NCBI RefSeq assembly: GCF_900100205.1
Contig: NZ_FNEQ01000001.1
Span: 1 to 64,000 of the forward strand
From: Duganella sp. OV510
Lineage (GTDB): Bacteria; Pseudomonadota; Gammaproteobacteria; Burkholderiales; Burkholderiaceae_D
Length of the DNA: 64,000 nucleotides
Reading direction: 5' to 3'
This document shows, one piece after another, positions 18,001-25,211 of this stretch. The translations under genes were made by a program, and so were the position numbers. Below the pieces are notes generated by a model, which ran no database searches, was not told where the DNA came from, and saw only the letters and a program-made list of their open reading frames with translations. The first letter of the stretch is position 1. Each line of letters starts with the position of its first letter.

Positions 18001-18532
18001 CACGCTTCGCCGCATCCTTCACGCCGATCACGATCTGGACCGGCGTCGGCACATCGTCGGCACCCGGCACCTCTTTGTTCGCCTTCAGTAGATTCAGGCC
18101 GATCTCAGCGGAGCCGTTCGCCATCTTGGTCAGCACGGCGATGTCGCCCAGGGCCATGCGGCTTTTATCATCGAGCGGCGCTGCGTCGTCAATCTCGGCA
18201 ACCTTGGCGTGTGCGATGCCGGCCAACCGGTGCGCGGTTGCGGCGCCGTACTTGGCCGCTTTGGCCAGATGCATCGACACTTCTTTAAGCTCATCGGCCA
18301 AAGTGCGCGCACTTATCTGCGCACTTATCGGCAAAGCGGCGAACGCCGTTTCAGCCGCAACCATTTGATTTGCAACGTCTTTAATCTGTTTCGTCTGCGT
18401 ACCAAAGCGCTTGCGAATTGCGGCTTCCGAGATTCCAAACTCACGGGCCAGTCCCCTCGCCGTCTCACCTTGGATCAGGCGCCGCTCGATCTCCGACCAC
18501 TGCTTTTCTGTCAGGGATGACTTTCGACCCAT
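17984..18532 (-). CDS. Terminase small subunit (182 aa)
   Basis: The N-terminus is a helix-turn-helix (SEIERRLIQGETARGLARE then FGISEAAIRKRFG), as in small terminases that recognise the packaging site. The middle is helical and would oligomerise. It is the first gene of the packaging-head operon. Confidence 0.85.
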   Translation of the reverse strand: MGRKSSLTEKQWSEIERRLIQGETARGLAREFGISEAAIRKRFGTQTKQIKDVANQMVAAETAFAALPISAQISARTLADELKEVSMHLAKAAKYGAATAHRLAGIAHAKVAEIDDAAPLDDKSRMALGDIAVLTKMANGSAEIGLNLLKANKEVPGADDVPTPVQIVIGVKDAAKRDDTPA

Positions 18533-18596
18533 GGTTGCCCTCTGGTAACATGTAATTTCGCGCGCCCCTCAGCGCGCCCGTCATCACGGAGAGAAC

Positions 18597-18869
18597 ATGA
18601 GCTACCTGGTATCACTGCAAGAGGTCGATATGCCTTGGGGATTCACACATGCCTTTACCGCCAACGAACGCGCCTTAATCTTGAGCGCAGTGGTGGGTGT
18701 GCAATTCAAGCTAAACGAGGGATCTGCGCACCTGCATGCGGACGGCGACTTAATGCTGACACTGAAATCTCCGGGTGGGTTCAGCCACCACTGCGTAAAT
18801 TACGCAAAACTTCGCGAACAACTGCTAGATCCCGATAGCGTGACGCTGTACGAACGTCACGCTCATTGA
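18597..18869 (+). CDS. Small plus-strand accessory protein (90 aa)
   Basis: GGAGA stands 6 bases before the ATG. The protein (MSYLVSLQEVDMPWGFTHAF ...) is a compact alpha/beta fold with several aromatic residues. It is transcribed away from the terminase genes, whose starts lie only 64 bases off, so the gap 18533-18596 must hold signals for this gene. Function unknown. Confidence 0.7.
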   Translation: MSYLVSLQEVDMPWGFTHAFTANERALILSAVVGVQFKLNEGSAHLHADGDLMLTLKSPGGFSHHCVNYAKLREQLLDPDSVTLYERHAH

Positions 18870-18893
18870 TGTCGCCGCCCGCTCCGGGCTGAC

Positions 18894-18925
18894 ACCTCCA
18901 GGTGCGATTGTCTGCACCTGGAGGT
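18894..18925. repeat. Perfect 12-bp inverted repeat, 8-base loop
   Basis: ACCTCCAGGTGC and its exact complement GCACCTGGAGGT flank an 8-base loop 24 bases after the stop of the 90-aa gene. There is no T run on either side. It could be a Rho-type or bidirectional stop, an RNA stem or a protein site. The stretch 18926-19011 shows nothing else I can support. Confidence 0.7.
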
Positions 18926-19011
18926 CGGAGCCACCCGGTCATGTTTCGTCAGCGATCTGCGCCCGCTTTTCGTAGCCCGCCCGCTGGAGCGCGATGGACG
19001 GCCCGCACGTG

Positions 19012-19110
19012 TTACTTGTATGGCCAGGTGGCCATGTTCGGGGAGTCCGGTGCACGCGGCACCGGCGCGGGGCGGTCAACACCCCATAGGATCATCATGA
19101 TGGCGAGCAT
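19012..19110 (-). CDS. Possible 32-aa peptide
   Basis: An ATG two bases after the upstream stop opens a 32-codon frame (MLAIMMILWGVDRP ... MATWPYK) with a hydrophobic start. Close spacing suggests coupling, but there is no ribosome site and the frame is short, so it may be chance. Confidence 0.35.
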   Translation of the reverse strand: MLAIMMILWGVDRPAPVPRAPDSPNMATWPYK

Positions 19111-19112
19111 GC

Positions 19113-19445
19113 TCACGCTGGCAACCGCGAGGTGCGGGTCATGAACTCGGCGTGCGCGCGCTCGGTGCGCTGGCGCATCCAGGCATCGAAGTCGACAACC
19201 TGGAATTCGGCGCCATCGCCCACAGCGGGCGCCGGCTTGCGCACCAGCTCGTACTCGCTGAGCACCGACTCCAGCTGCTTCAATCCTGGCGCGTCGAGCG
19301 CGACGTAGTGCTCGCACGTGACGGTGACGCCAAACTTTTCAGCCGCGACGCGCAGCTCGAACGAGACGCAGTGATCAGGCAGGCCGAGCAGCGCCTGGAG
19401 CGCCGGGTAGATCTGGTGTGGCGAGACGATGTCGCGCATGATCAT
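19113..19445 (-). CDS. Hypothetical phage protein (110 aa)
   Basis: The ATG at 19445 overlaps the upstream stop (ATGA). The sequence MIMRDIVSPHQIYPALQALL and CVSFELRVAAEKFGVTVTCE suggests an alpha/beta protein. No family recognised. It lies in the short leftward unit between the phage tRNA and the terminase genes. Confidence 0.65.
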   Translation of the reverse strand: MIMRDIVSPHQIYPALQALLGLPDHCVSFELRVAAEKFGVTVTCEHYVALDAPGLKQLESVLSEYELVRKPAPAVGDGAEFQVVDFDAWMRQRTERAHAEFMTRTSRLPA

Positions 19446-19726
19446 GCCGGCTCGTGCGTTTGGCCGAAGATGTCGGCCTTGCACGGATACAGCTCACCAG
19501 CAACACCAGTCACCAGCACAACGCCCGGCGTGATGGTGTGATTGCCTGAGAGTGTCAGGACGATGTACGAGGCATCGTTCTCACGGACCACCTGGCAGCC
19601 TTGGTAGACGAAGTCACCAGGCAGCGATGTGTCTCCGACGTGCGCGGTGTTCTCGCGGCCGTGCTGCATCAGCTCGTCGAAGGTGATGGCATCGATGACC
19701 ACCGGTTTCTTGCGGAATTTGGCCAT
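19442..19726 (-). CDS. Conserved small phage protein (94 aa)
   Basis: MAKFRKKPVVIDAITFDELM, later DFVYQGCQVVRENDASYIV, is a widely seen small phage protein type in which a DNA-packaging-side gene begins with this FRKKPV motif. GAGGTGG precedes the ATG. Its biochemical role is not known to me. Confidence 0.75.
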   Translation of the reverse strand: MAKFRKKPVVIDAITFDELMQHGRENTAHVGDTSLPGDFVYQGCQVVRENDASYIVLTLSGNHTITPGVVLVTGVAGELYPCKADIFGQTHEPA

Positions 19727-19737
19727 GGCCACCTCGA

Positions 19738-19761
19738 ATAAAAAAGCCACCCGGAGGCGGC
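19738..19761 (-). terminator. Terminator after tRNA-Gly
   Basis: On the minus strand GCCGCC-TCCG-GGTGGC is followed by TTTTTTATT. It lies between the tRNA and the next gene, so the tRNA transcript may end here. Confidence 0.65.
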
Positions 19762-19791
19762 GAAGGTCCATCAGGGATGAACGGGAGAACC

Positions 19792-19865
19792 TGGAGCGGG
19801 CGAAGGGAATCGAACCCTCGTCATCGGCTTGGAAGGCGGCAGCTCTACCATTGAGCTACGCCCGC
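19792..19865 (-). tRNA. tRNA-Gly(UCC), phage-borne
   Basis: The minus strand gives a 71-base cloverleaf plus encoded CCA. Acceptor arm GCGGGCG pairs with CGCCCGC, the D arm is GCTC/GAGC, and the anticodon loop CTTCCAA has anticodon TCC. The T arm GAGGG-TTCGATT-CCCTT is intact. One C-C mismatch in the anticodon stem (29-41) differs from the A-T pair usual in betaproteobacterial tRNA-Gly(UCC). It lies inside the phage genome, far from the integrase end, so it is cargo rather than the attachment site. Confidence 0.85.
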
Positions 19866-19982
19866 ACTGCGGCGCCCGGGATCGCCCAGGCCTGAACCGC
19901 GTTGAAACTGGTGCTGCATATTGCCGCCCTGCGGTCTCATCCTCTGCCGTGGCTTCGGGATTAACGCAGGTGCGGCGAATTC

Positions 19983-20126
19983 TTACCAACGCGCGCCTTT
20001 GCGCGGCATCGTCGCGGCGATCTCACGCGCCACGCCGAAATCATCTTGCAGCACCAGCAGCGCCATGCACATGCGCACCCAGCGGATGCGGGCAAGATAG
20101 TCAGAGGATGTTGGAACAGATTCCAT
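19983..20126 (-). CDS. Small phage protein (47 aa)
   Basis: GAGG precedes the ATG at 20126. The protein starts MESVPTSSDYLARIRWVRMC and ends MPRKGARW. It has one amphipathic helical stretch and no recognised family. It is the first gene behind the promoter-leader-terminator unit at 20154-20347. Confidence 0.65.
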   Translation of the reverse strand: MESVPTSSDYLARIRWVRMCMALLVLQDDFGVAREIAATMPRKGARW

Positions 20127-20153
20127 GGCAGCCTCGCAAATCAGGCGCGGAAT

Positions 20154-20176
20154 AGAAAAACCGCCACGAGGGCGGT
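20154..20176 (-). terminator. Terminator closing the 160-base leader
   Basis: On the minus strand ACCGCC-CTCGT-GGCGGT is followed by TTTTC. Together with the promoter at 20319-20347 it would define a transcript of about 160 bases, unless read through. Confidence 0.7.
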
Positions 20177-20179
20177 TCG

Positions 20180-20330
20180 GTTTGTGCTCCAGCGCTATCT
20201 GCGAAGTGAGCGGTACACGCGAGCGAAAGCATCAAACGATGTTGGTGCTAGCCTCGAATCACTGCTATCGGTGAGGCGCAAGGCCTGCATTACGAGTGCG
20301 GTGAGTGTGTAAGACTGCACGTTAACGTAC
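20180..20330 (-). repeat. Diverged direct repeat copy R1
   Basis: This 151-base stretch aligns with 22139-22287 at roughly 80 percent identity by eye, in the same orientation. Both copies end at their right side with ACGTTAACGTAC, after which the sequences part at once. On the minus strand it contains a frame starting MQALRLTDSSDSRLAPTSFD that is intact here (stop at the repeat edge) but shifted in the other copy. Confidence 0.8.
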
Positions 20331-20347
20331 TCGATAGCTCATGTCAA
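20319..20347 (-). promoter_or_regulatory. Sigma-70-type promoter, TTGACA-N17-TAACGT
   Basis: The -35 is perfect (20342-20347) and the spacing is 17. The -10 falls on the ACGTTAACGT palindrome at the end of repeat R1. It fires leftwards, toward the leader terminator, the tRNA and the late genes. Confidence 0.65.
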
Positions 20348-21894
20348 TACCCGAAAATCGCAGCCAGGTCAGGGTAGTGATTATCAATAAACTCGTCTGG
20401 CCTTTCCTCGCGCATCAATAGGACCGGCACGTCAATCGATGCAAGGTCGAACAGATACACTGCCCGCACTCCCGTGTCGTCCGGCTCCAGCTGCACGGCT
20501 ATCAGAAACTGAGTGCCCAATCGCTTATCGATTGGGAAGCACCACCGGTTTACTTTTGCGCTGCGATTGAATCGCTCCGCCCGACTTACGATCACCTGGG
20601 CCTGAATGCGACCATTTAGAACGAATGTATTTCTGCTGTGGCCTGGTTCGAGGCTGACGTTTGCGGCAACTACGCACTCGCAGATTTCCAGGAATATCCT
20701 CGACCTCACCGCCTCCGTCTTCCTGTATTTCTCAACATGACGTACTCCGCGCGGGTGCGGCGCGACGCCCGCAAGGAAATACGCCTTTGTCAAACTTTGG
20801 AACCTGTTGGTGAATGTCGTCGCACTGGGCACGCGGGGATCCTGATTGATGAGGTCAGTCGACACCTTCCCGTTTTCCCGGTAGAGCATGCGTAGCATGT
20901 CTAGCAGGACTTCGGTGGGGATGCCTCGCCCTCGGCATCGGCGAAGCTCTTGGGCGCGCTGGAACGTGGCAACGTCTATGAGTGCCGGGAACGCATTGCG
21001 CTTCCGGATCCAGGAGCTCTCTGGCGTACGCACCGCGACGGTCTGCATTCTCTGCGTGGTCCGGTTGTAGATCGCGGTTCCGATGTATTTCTCGCTTGTC
21101 AGAATCCTGTGAACGATGGGAGCGGTCCAAGTACGACCAAGTCCATATTCCGTCGGAATTGCTTCAGCATTGAGCGCCCGCGAAATGGCGGCATCCTGCA
21201 AATCGCCAGCGAGGTACCAGTCGTAGATTCTACGCACCACGGCAATTTCGTGTTCCGGCCCGAGAACAAGCGCCACCCGGTCGGTCAGCGCCGACTTGCG
21301 TTCGCCGTTCGCTAGCTCGCGGCGGACGTTGCCATTTTTTTCCAACGACACTCGTCGCAGACCATAACCGGCCGGGCCGCCCTGCTTAAACCCCTGCCTC
21401 GCCAGCCGCGCCTGACCGGCGACGACCTTTGCAGATTTCTCCCGACTATCTTCGGCTGCGCGCACGCGACTTACTGTCTTCAATATCAGACTTGCGAGCG
21501 AATCATCATTGTTGAACTGCTCGGCGACGTAGAGGATCTTGATCCCTGCGTTTTTGCAAATAAATTCGTAGTGAGCGCTCTCATCAGGGTCTTGAAATCG
21601 CCCCCATCGCGTGACGTCATACACAAGGACCGCCTGGAAGGGAACTCCTGCACCGCTAGTGACGTCATGGATCAAGCTCAGCAAGCCCTTCCGCTGCTTG
21701 ATCGTCAAACCGCTCTTCCCTGAATCGGTGTATTCCTTCACGATCTCCATGCGGTGGCGTCGCGCATAGGCCGTCAGCGCTATGCGTTGCGTCGGAATCG
21801 ATCCTATCTGTCCGTCTGTCGACATGCGCATGTACAGAGCAACACCTTGCCTAACACGCGTGCCGGCCGGCCCCTGGTTGGTCTTGTTCGCCAT
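20344..21894 (-). CDS. Large serine recombinase (516 aa)
   Basis: Residues 1-~150 are a resolvase catalytic domain with ALYMRMSTD (nucleophile S25) and VLVYDVTRWGR. A recombinase domain follows (ARLARQGFKQGGPAGYGLRR ... ILTSEKYIGTAIYNR). A long C-terminal part completes the protein. Such enzymes insert or excise DNA by double-strand exchange at att sites. It lies between two diverged 150-base repeats, inside a phage that also has a tyrosine integrase at its end. It therefore looks like a second mobile unit or a phage switch, not the main integrase. There is no Cys-rich zinc segment of the usual kind, which is unusual. Start ATG 21894 chosen over an upstream ATG. Confidence 0.9.
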   Translation of the reverse strand: MANKTNQGPAGTRVRQGVALYMRMSTDGQIGSIPTQRIALTAYARRHRMEIVKEYTDSGKSGLTIKQRKGLLSLIHDVTSGAGVPFQAVLVYDVTRWGRFQDPDESAHYEFICKNAGIKILYVAEQFNNDDSLASLILKTVSRVRAAEDSREKSAKVVAGQARLARQGFKQGGPAGYGLRRVSLEKNGNVRRELANGERKSALTDRVALVLGPEHEIAVVRRIYDWYLAGDLQDAAISRALNAEAIPTEYGLGRTWTAPIVHRILTSEKYIGTAIYNRTTQRMQTVAVRTPESSWIRKRNAFPALIDVATFQRAQELRRCRGRGIPTEVLLDMLRMLYRENGKVSTDLINQDPRVPSATTFTNRFQSLTKAYFLAGVAPHPRGVRHVEKYRKTEAVRSRIFLEICECVVAANVSLEPGHSRNTFVLNGRIQAQVIVSRAERFNRSAKVNRWCFPIDKRLGTQFLIAVQLEPDDTGVRAVYLFDLASIDVPVLLMREERPDEFIDNHYPDLAAIFGY

Positions 21895-22066
21895 GCGGCA
21901 CCCCGATCTGCTGGTCGTGGAGCACGATAGCACAACGCGCTAGTGTCGCCAGGGCAATTTCGATGCTTACGCCGTTCTCGAAGAGAAATGCGCCTGCGAA
22001 GTATCTGCCGTGTGTGGCGGCAAGGGCTTTCGCAGCGAGGCAGAATTGATACGTTCGAATGTCCAC
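21851..22066 (-). CDS. Small protein overlapping recombinase start (71 aa)
   Basis: A GTG at 22066 opens a 71-codon frame (start MDIRTYQFCLAAKALAATHG) ending 43 bases inside the recombinase gene. It contains FENGVSIEIALATLARCAI, a plausible helical protein, and would be transcribed from the R2 promoter together with the recombinase. The GTG lacks a good ribosome site. It may be a recombinase accessory factor, but this is a guess. Confidence 0.45.
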   Translation of the reverse strand: MDIRTYQFCLAAKALAATHGRYFAGAFLFENGVSIEIALATLARCAIVLHDQQIGVPHGEQDQPGAGRHAC

Positions 22067-22138
22067 AAGAGAACTGTATCATCAGTAATAGGTCGGAACT
22101 TGAGATTTATCAAGCAACGCAACTTATACATATCGCGG

Positions 22139-22287
22139 GTTTGAACTCCGGCGCTATCTGTGGGGTGAGCGGTAGACACGAGCGCAAGCATCAATGGATT
22201 GGTGCAAGCCTTGAATCGCTGCTAGCGGTGAGGCTTAAAGCCTGCATTACGACACGCAGTGAGTGTGTAGCGGCGACGTTAACGTAC
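22139..22287 (-). repeat. Diverged direct repeat copy R2
   Basis: Partner of 20180-20330. The minus-strand frame that is intact in R1 is shifted here by a short deletion. The sequence similarity ends sharply at ACGTTAACGTAC. Confidence 0.8.
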
Positions 22288-22304
22288 AAAAAACGGATTG
22301 TCAA
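22276..22304 (-). promoter_or_regulatory. Sigma-70-type promoter, TTGACA-N17-TAACGT (R2)
   Basis: Same -35, spacing and -10 as at R1, at 22299-22304 and 22276-22281. It points into the recombinase gene about 380 bases downstream. Confidence 0.65.
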
Positions 22305-22339
22305 CTCGAAATCGCAAGGCGCGCAACTCACGCCGATCG

Positions 22340-23101
22340 CTATTTATCCTTTTTTACCAAGCGGTCTGGAATGGTCGTGCTCTTGAAAAACTCGTTTGCA
22401 GGGCCAACGGGCTTTGCAATCGGGGCCGAAGGCTGGGGGCTTGGTTGATTCGGGGAAGAATTCTGGGTAGGGCCGTTTTGACCACTCGATTTTTGAGACA
22501 TATTAGGCTCCGCAAATATTTGGATAGAATTAGTCGGCTGACCATCCAGCACCTTAACATTATAGGCTTTGTCTGTAGCTGATGCTTTATTATAAACGTA
22601 CAGGCCAGCAGATGGGACAAGCGCCGCAGCTGCTATTGCAGCGGAAATTAGGGCCCGATGGAGCCTAGCTCCGCGCCCCACGTTAATTCGACTGTTCCAG
22701 GATGCCGCTGTAGCAAACTGATCATTCATGTATTCCTGAAAATCAACTGATGCTTTCTTGCTCGCCTCGTCATCAGGCAAGTTTTGTTTTGACCAGTACT
22801 CGCGAAGCCGATCACTGTGCTCTTTGAGTGCTTTGAGATTCGGTAGCTTCTGGTACGACTCAACGATCAACGACCGGCCCATGTAGTAAATCCCAACGAG
22901 AAGTGCTGCGACAGTTATGGCAATAAATGCGCAGAACAAGTAGCAGCCCCATGATTTGGCGTATTGATAATCGACCACGATGATTGATGTACCGCTAGCG
23001 AGCCCTGTAAAAGCCACTAGGGGCGTGTTCACCATTGAGGTTGCAACATTCCGTTGCTCGAGCTCGAACTCATAGAACTTCTGAAAATAGGAGGAATCCA
23101 T
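22340..23101 (-). CDS. Membrane protein of unknown function (253 aa)
   Basis: Start MDSSYFQKFYEFELEQRN is soluble; helices near residues 29-45, 52-74 and 150-170 (ALISAAIAAAALVPSAGLYV) look transmembrane. A charged segment lies between helices two and three, and the last ~60 residues are a Pro/Ser/Asn-rich tail. Base composition is more AT-rich than the neighbours, a sign of separate origin. The arrangement resembles small membrane effectors of phage exclusion or defence loci, but I cannot name a family. Confidence 0.75.
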   Translation of the reverse strand: MDSSYFQKFYEFELEQRNVATSMVNTPLVAFTGLASGTSIIVVDYQYAKSWGCYLFCAFIAITVAALLVGIYYMGRSLIVESYQKLPNLKALKEHSDRLREYWSKQNLPDDEASKKASVDFQEYMNDQFATAASWNSRINVGRGARLHRALISAAIAAAALVPSAGLYVYNKASATDKAYNVKVLDGQPTNSIQIFAEPNMSQKSSGQNGPTQNSSPNQPSPQPSAPIAKPVGPANEFFKSTTIPDRLVKKDK

Positions 23102-23153
23102 TAGATGATCTGATATCAGAACCTAAAACTAACGCCGCGTGAATTCCGTAATG

Positions 23154-23687
23154 TTATCGCAATTTCCCAGCAGCACGTGCATTATGCGCATGGAGGAGCC
23201 CTTCCAGTTCGCTGACCATGTCAAGCACGCGCTCGCGCTCGAAGCCTTGGCCACTCACCTCGCTCTTGCCACTACCTTTGCACGGAACGCAAATGCGGCG
23301 GTCCGGCGTGTTGCCGCTACCCGAGCAGGCCGGGCACTTGCCATCCAGCCAGTGCGCCAGTGACCGTTCGGCCACGCGGCGGTATAAAGCTTCTGCTGCC
23401 TGCCCGTCCCAGGCATTGCCGATCTTGACCCACTTCCGTTCGCGGCCCTTCTCGATCACCCGCACCGTCCAGATCCGCAGCAACTGCGCAAGGTTGGCGC
23501 TGCCCGATTCGAACAGCTTGTGCTGCGTGCCGTCGGCGTACTTCACGCGCGACAGTAGCGCACCAATGCCGGCGCCGGCGGTGTCGGCCAGCGCCGCCGC
23601 GCAAAGCGCATCAGTGGCGTGGTGGTGCTCGTCGTCGCGCAGGTCAGTCGAATTGACGGCGTGAAGGTATCGGTCGGCAAAGCCCAT
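23154..23687 (-). CDS. DnaJ-type zinc-finger protein, possible Q-like antiterminator (177 aa)
   Basis: Residues 118-140 carry CPACSGSG and CVPCKGSG, the paired CxxCxGxG motif of DnaJ central domains and of some phage antitermination proteins. The rest is helical (KWVKIGNAWDGQAAEALYRR). It is the last gene of the leftward early operon, just before the late region, where Q sits in lambdoid phages. GGAG precedes the ATG at 23687. The motif GTTAACGTCCAGTC, similar to the R1/R2 edge, lies just upstream. The antiterminator role is inference from position. Confidence 0.65.
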   Translation of the reverse strand: MGFADRYLHAVNSTDLRDDEHHHATDALCAAALADTAGAGIGALLSRVKYADGTQHKLFESGSANLAQLLRIWTVRVIEKGRERKWVKIGNAWDGQAAEALYRRVAERSLAHWLDGKCPACSGSGNTPDRRICVPCKGSGKSEVSGQGFERERVLDMVSELEGLLHAHNARAAGKLR

Positions 23688-23764
23688 TGTCGTGCTCCAA
23701 GGTGTGTGACTGGACGTTAACACAGTAATTTCCGGAGCGCTAGACTGTCGAGATAACAACGTCA

Positions 23765-24181
23765 TCACCCGCGCAGCTGCTGGAGCGCTTTCGCATAGCC
23801 GGCCGCCAGCGCGCCGACTTCGAGATGAGGCAGCGCGCGCACGTAGTAGCTGATCGCCAGCCGGATCGCCGCGTACTCGCCGGTGGTCAGGTCCAGCAGC
23901 TCCGTCGGACGCGCACACGCCTTCAGCAACGCAGTCCACGCCTTGACCGCCACCTCGTACAACCGGCGATTGCCCTGCTGCGACCAGACCGCCGCGCTGG
24001 TCAGCAGGTGCTCGGTCAGCGTGTTGGCCAGGCTGGCCGGCGCCTCGCCGCGCTTGGCTGCGTCGAGCGCGATCAGCACCAGCAGCGCGGTCTTGTCGCC
24101 CTCCTCCTGGCCGACCAGCTGCTTGCTGGCCAAGCGCGCGAGCGGGTTCAGGTACATGGCGCCGATGGTCAGCTCCGGCAC
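23765..24181 (-). CDS. Hypothetical early protein (138 aa)
   Basis: All-helical, Ala/Leu-rich protein (MPELTIGAMYLNPLARLASK ... ISYYVRALPHLEVGALAAGY). It overlaps the upstream gene by 13 bases, so it belongs to the replication operon. No family recognised. Confidence 0.7.
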   Translation of the reverse strand: MPELTIGAMYLNPLARLASKQLVGQEEGDKTALLVLIALDAAKRGEAPASLANTLTEHLLTSAAVWSQQGNRRLYEVAVKAWTALLKACARPTELLDLTTGEYAAIRLAISYYVRALPHLEVGALAAGYAKALQQLRG

Positions 24182-24390
24182 AGGCTCAGCGCCTGGTCTT
24201 CGCTGAAGCCCTGCTCGACCAGCGCGAGGTACTTGGCGCGGGTTATCTGCGCGAGCAGCGTCGCCATTTCGCGGTGCAGGTCGATGTTGTCGCGGAAGTG
24301 CCGTGCGGTCTTTTCCAGTTCGGCGCGCCGCGCATTCTTCTCCGCCTGCGGCATCAGCGTCACCACGGCCTTGTTGTCGTCCTTGCTCAT
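24169..24390 (-). CDS. Hypothetical early protein (73 aa)
   Basis: Charged helical protein ending KYLALVEQGFSEDQALSLCR, a UBA-like small helical motif seen at the end of many short phage proteins. The ATG overlaps the stop of the DnaC-like gene (ATGA). Confidence 0.7.
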   Translation of the reverse strand: MSKDDNKAVVTLMPQAEKNARRAELEKTARHFRDNIDLHREMATLLAQITRAKYLALVEQGFSEDQALSLCRS

Positions 24391-25211
24391 GCTAGCGCCT
24401 CCCGTCGACCACGATACGATTCCCAGTCGAACACCACCACCTTGCCCCCACCCTCGCGCAGCCGGTCGACCGCGCGCGCGCCGAGGTACTTCTCCAGCTC
24501 GCCCAGCGCCAGGTTGCTGATGATGATCGTCGGCCGGCGCGACTCGTAGCGGCCGTTGATGATGTCGAACATGATCAGCTTTTCGGTGTCGCTGCCGAAC
24601 TGCACACCGACCTCATCGAGGATCAGCAGATCGGGGGAGATGAGCTCGCGCAGGACCTGCGGTTCCGTCTTCGCAGCTCCGCGCTCCCAAGTTTCCTTGA
24701 CCGCACCCACGGCGGCACGCACCGAGGTGAACACGGCCTGACCGCCCTGCTCCAGCACCGCATGCGCGATGCCGACAGACAAGTGAGTTTTGCCGGTGCC
24801 GATGTCGCCGCAAAAGATCAGGCAAGCACCTGCCTTGCGAACGGCGCCGAAGTTATCGGCGTAGCGCTGCGCCACCTGGAGCGCCTGCTGGCCCTCCGGG
24901 CACGTTGGCCGGTACGTGTCGAGACGGCGGTCTGCGAAGCGCTCAGGGATCGCCGCGCGCCCGAGACGAGCCTCCCACTCCCTCGCGGACAGTTCGCGGC
25001 GCCAGGCCTCGTTTCCGGCGTTTGCTGCGGCCATTTCCGAACTCTTGGCGCACGCAACGCAGGTCGACCAGCCGCTAGCCAGCAGCATCGACGTGAACTC
25101 GCCGTGCTGCTCGCAGCGCTCCAGCAGCGCGCTGAAGTAGCGCGGCCGGCCGTCAGAACGAGCCATCGGGAGCGATTCCTGCCCGGTAATCCTGCGAGGC
25201 GAAGTTGCCAT
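24387..25211 (-). CDS. DnaC-type replicative helicase loader (274 aa)
   Basis: An N-terminal zinc motif (RCEQHGEF ... WSTCVACAKS) precedes an AAA+ ATPase with Walker A CGDIGTGKT and Walker B LLILDEVG, then ISNLALGELEKYLG and a sensor arginine region DRLREGG. It would load host DnaB at the phage origin encoded in the gene just upstream. The ATG at 25211 follows AGAAAGGACAG; a second ATG at 25166 would cut the overlap with the initiator gene to 14 bases and is also possible. Confidence 0.88.
   Translation of the reverse strand: MATSPRRITGQESLPMARSDGRPRYFSALLERCEQHGEFTSMLLASGWSTCVACAKSSEMAAANAGNEAWRRELSAREWEARLGRAAIPERFADRRLDTYRPTCPEGQQALQVAQRYADNFGAVRKAGACLIFCGDIGTGKTHLSVGIAHAVLEQGGQAVFTSVRAAVGAVKETWERGAAKTEPQVLRELISPDLLILDEVGVQFGSDTEKLIMFDIINGRYESRRPTIIISNLALGELEKYLGARAVDRLREGGGKVVVFDWESYRGRREALA

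Noticed and set aside
19792..19865. The tRNA-Gly as the prophage attachment site
   Set aside because: It lies inside phage genes about 37 kb from the integrase, and no integrase or junction adjoins it.
20183..22290. R1/R2 as terminal repeats of an insertion sequence
   Set aside because: They are direct, not inverted, too long and too diverged for IS ends, and the enzyme between them is a large serine recombinase that does not use terminal inverted repeats.
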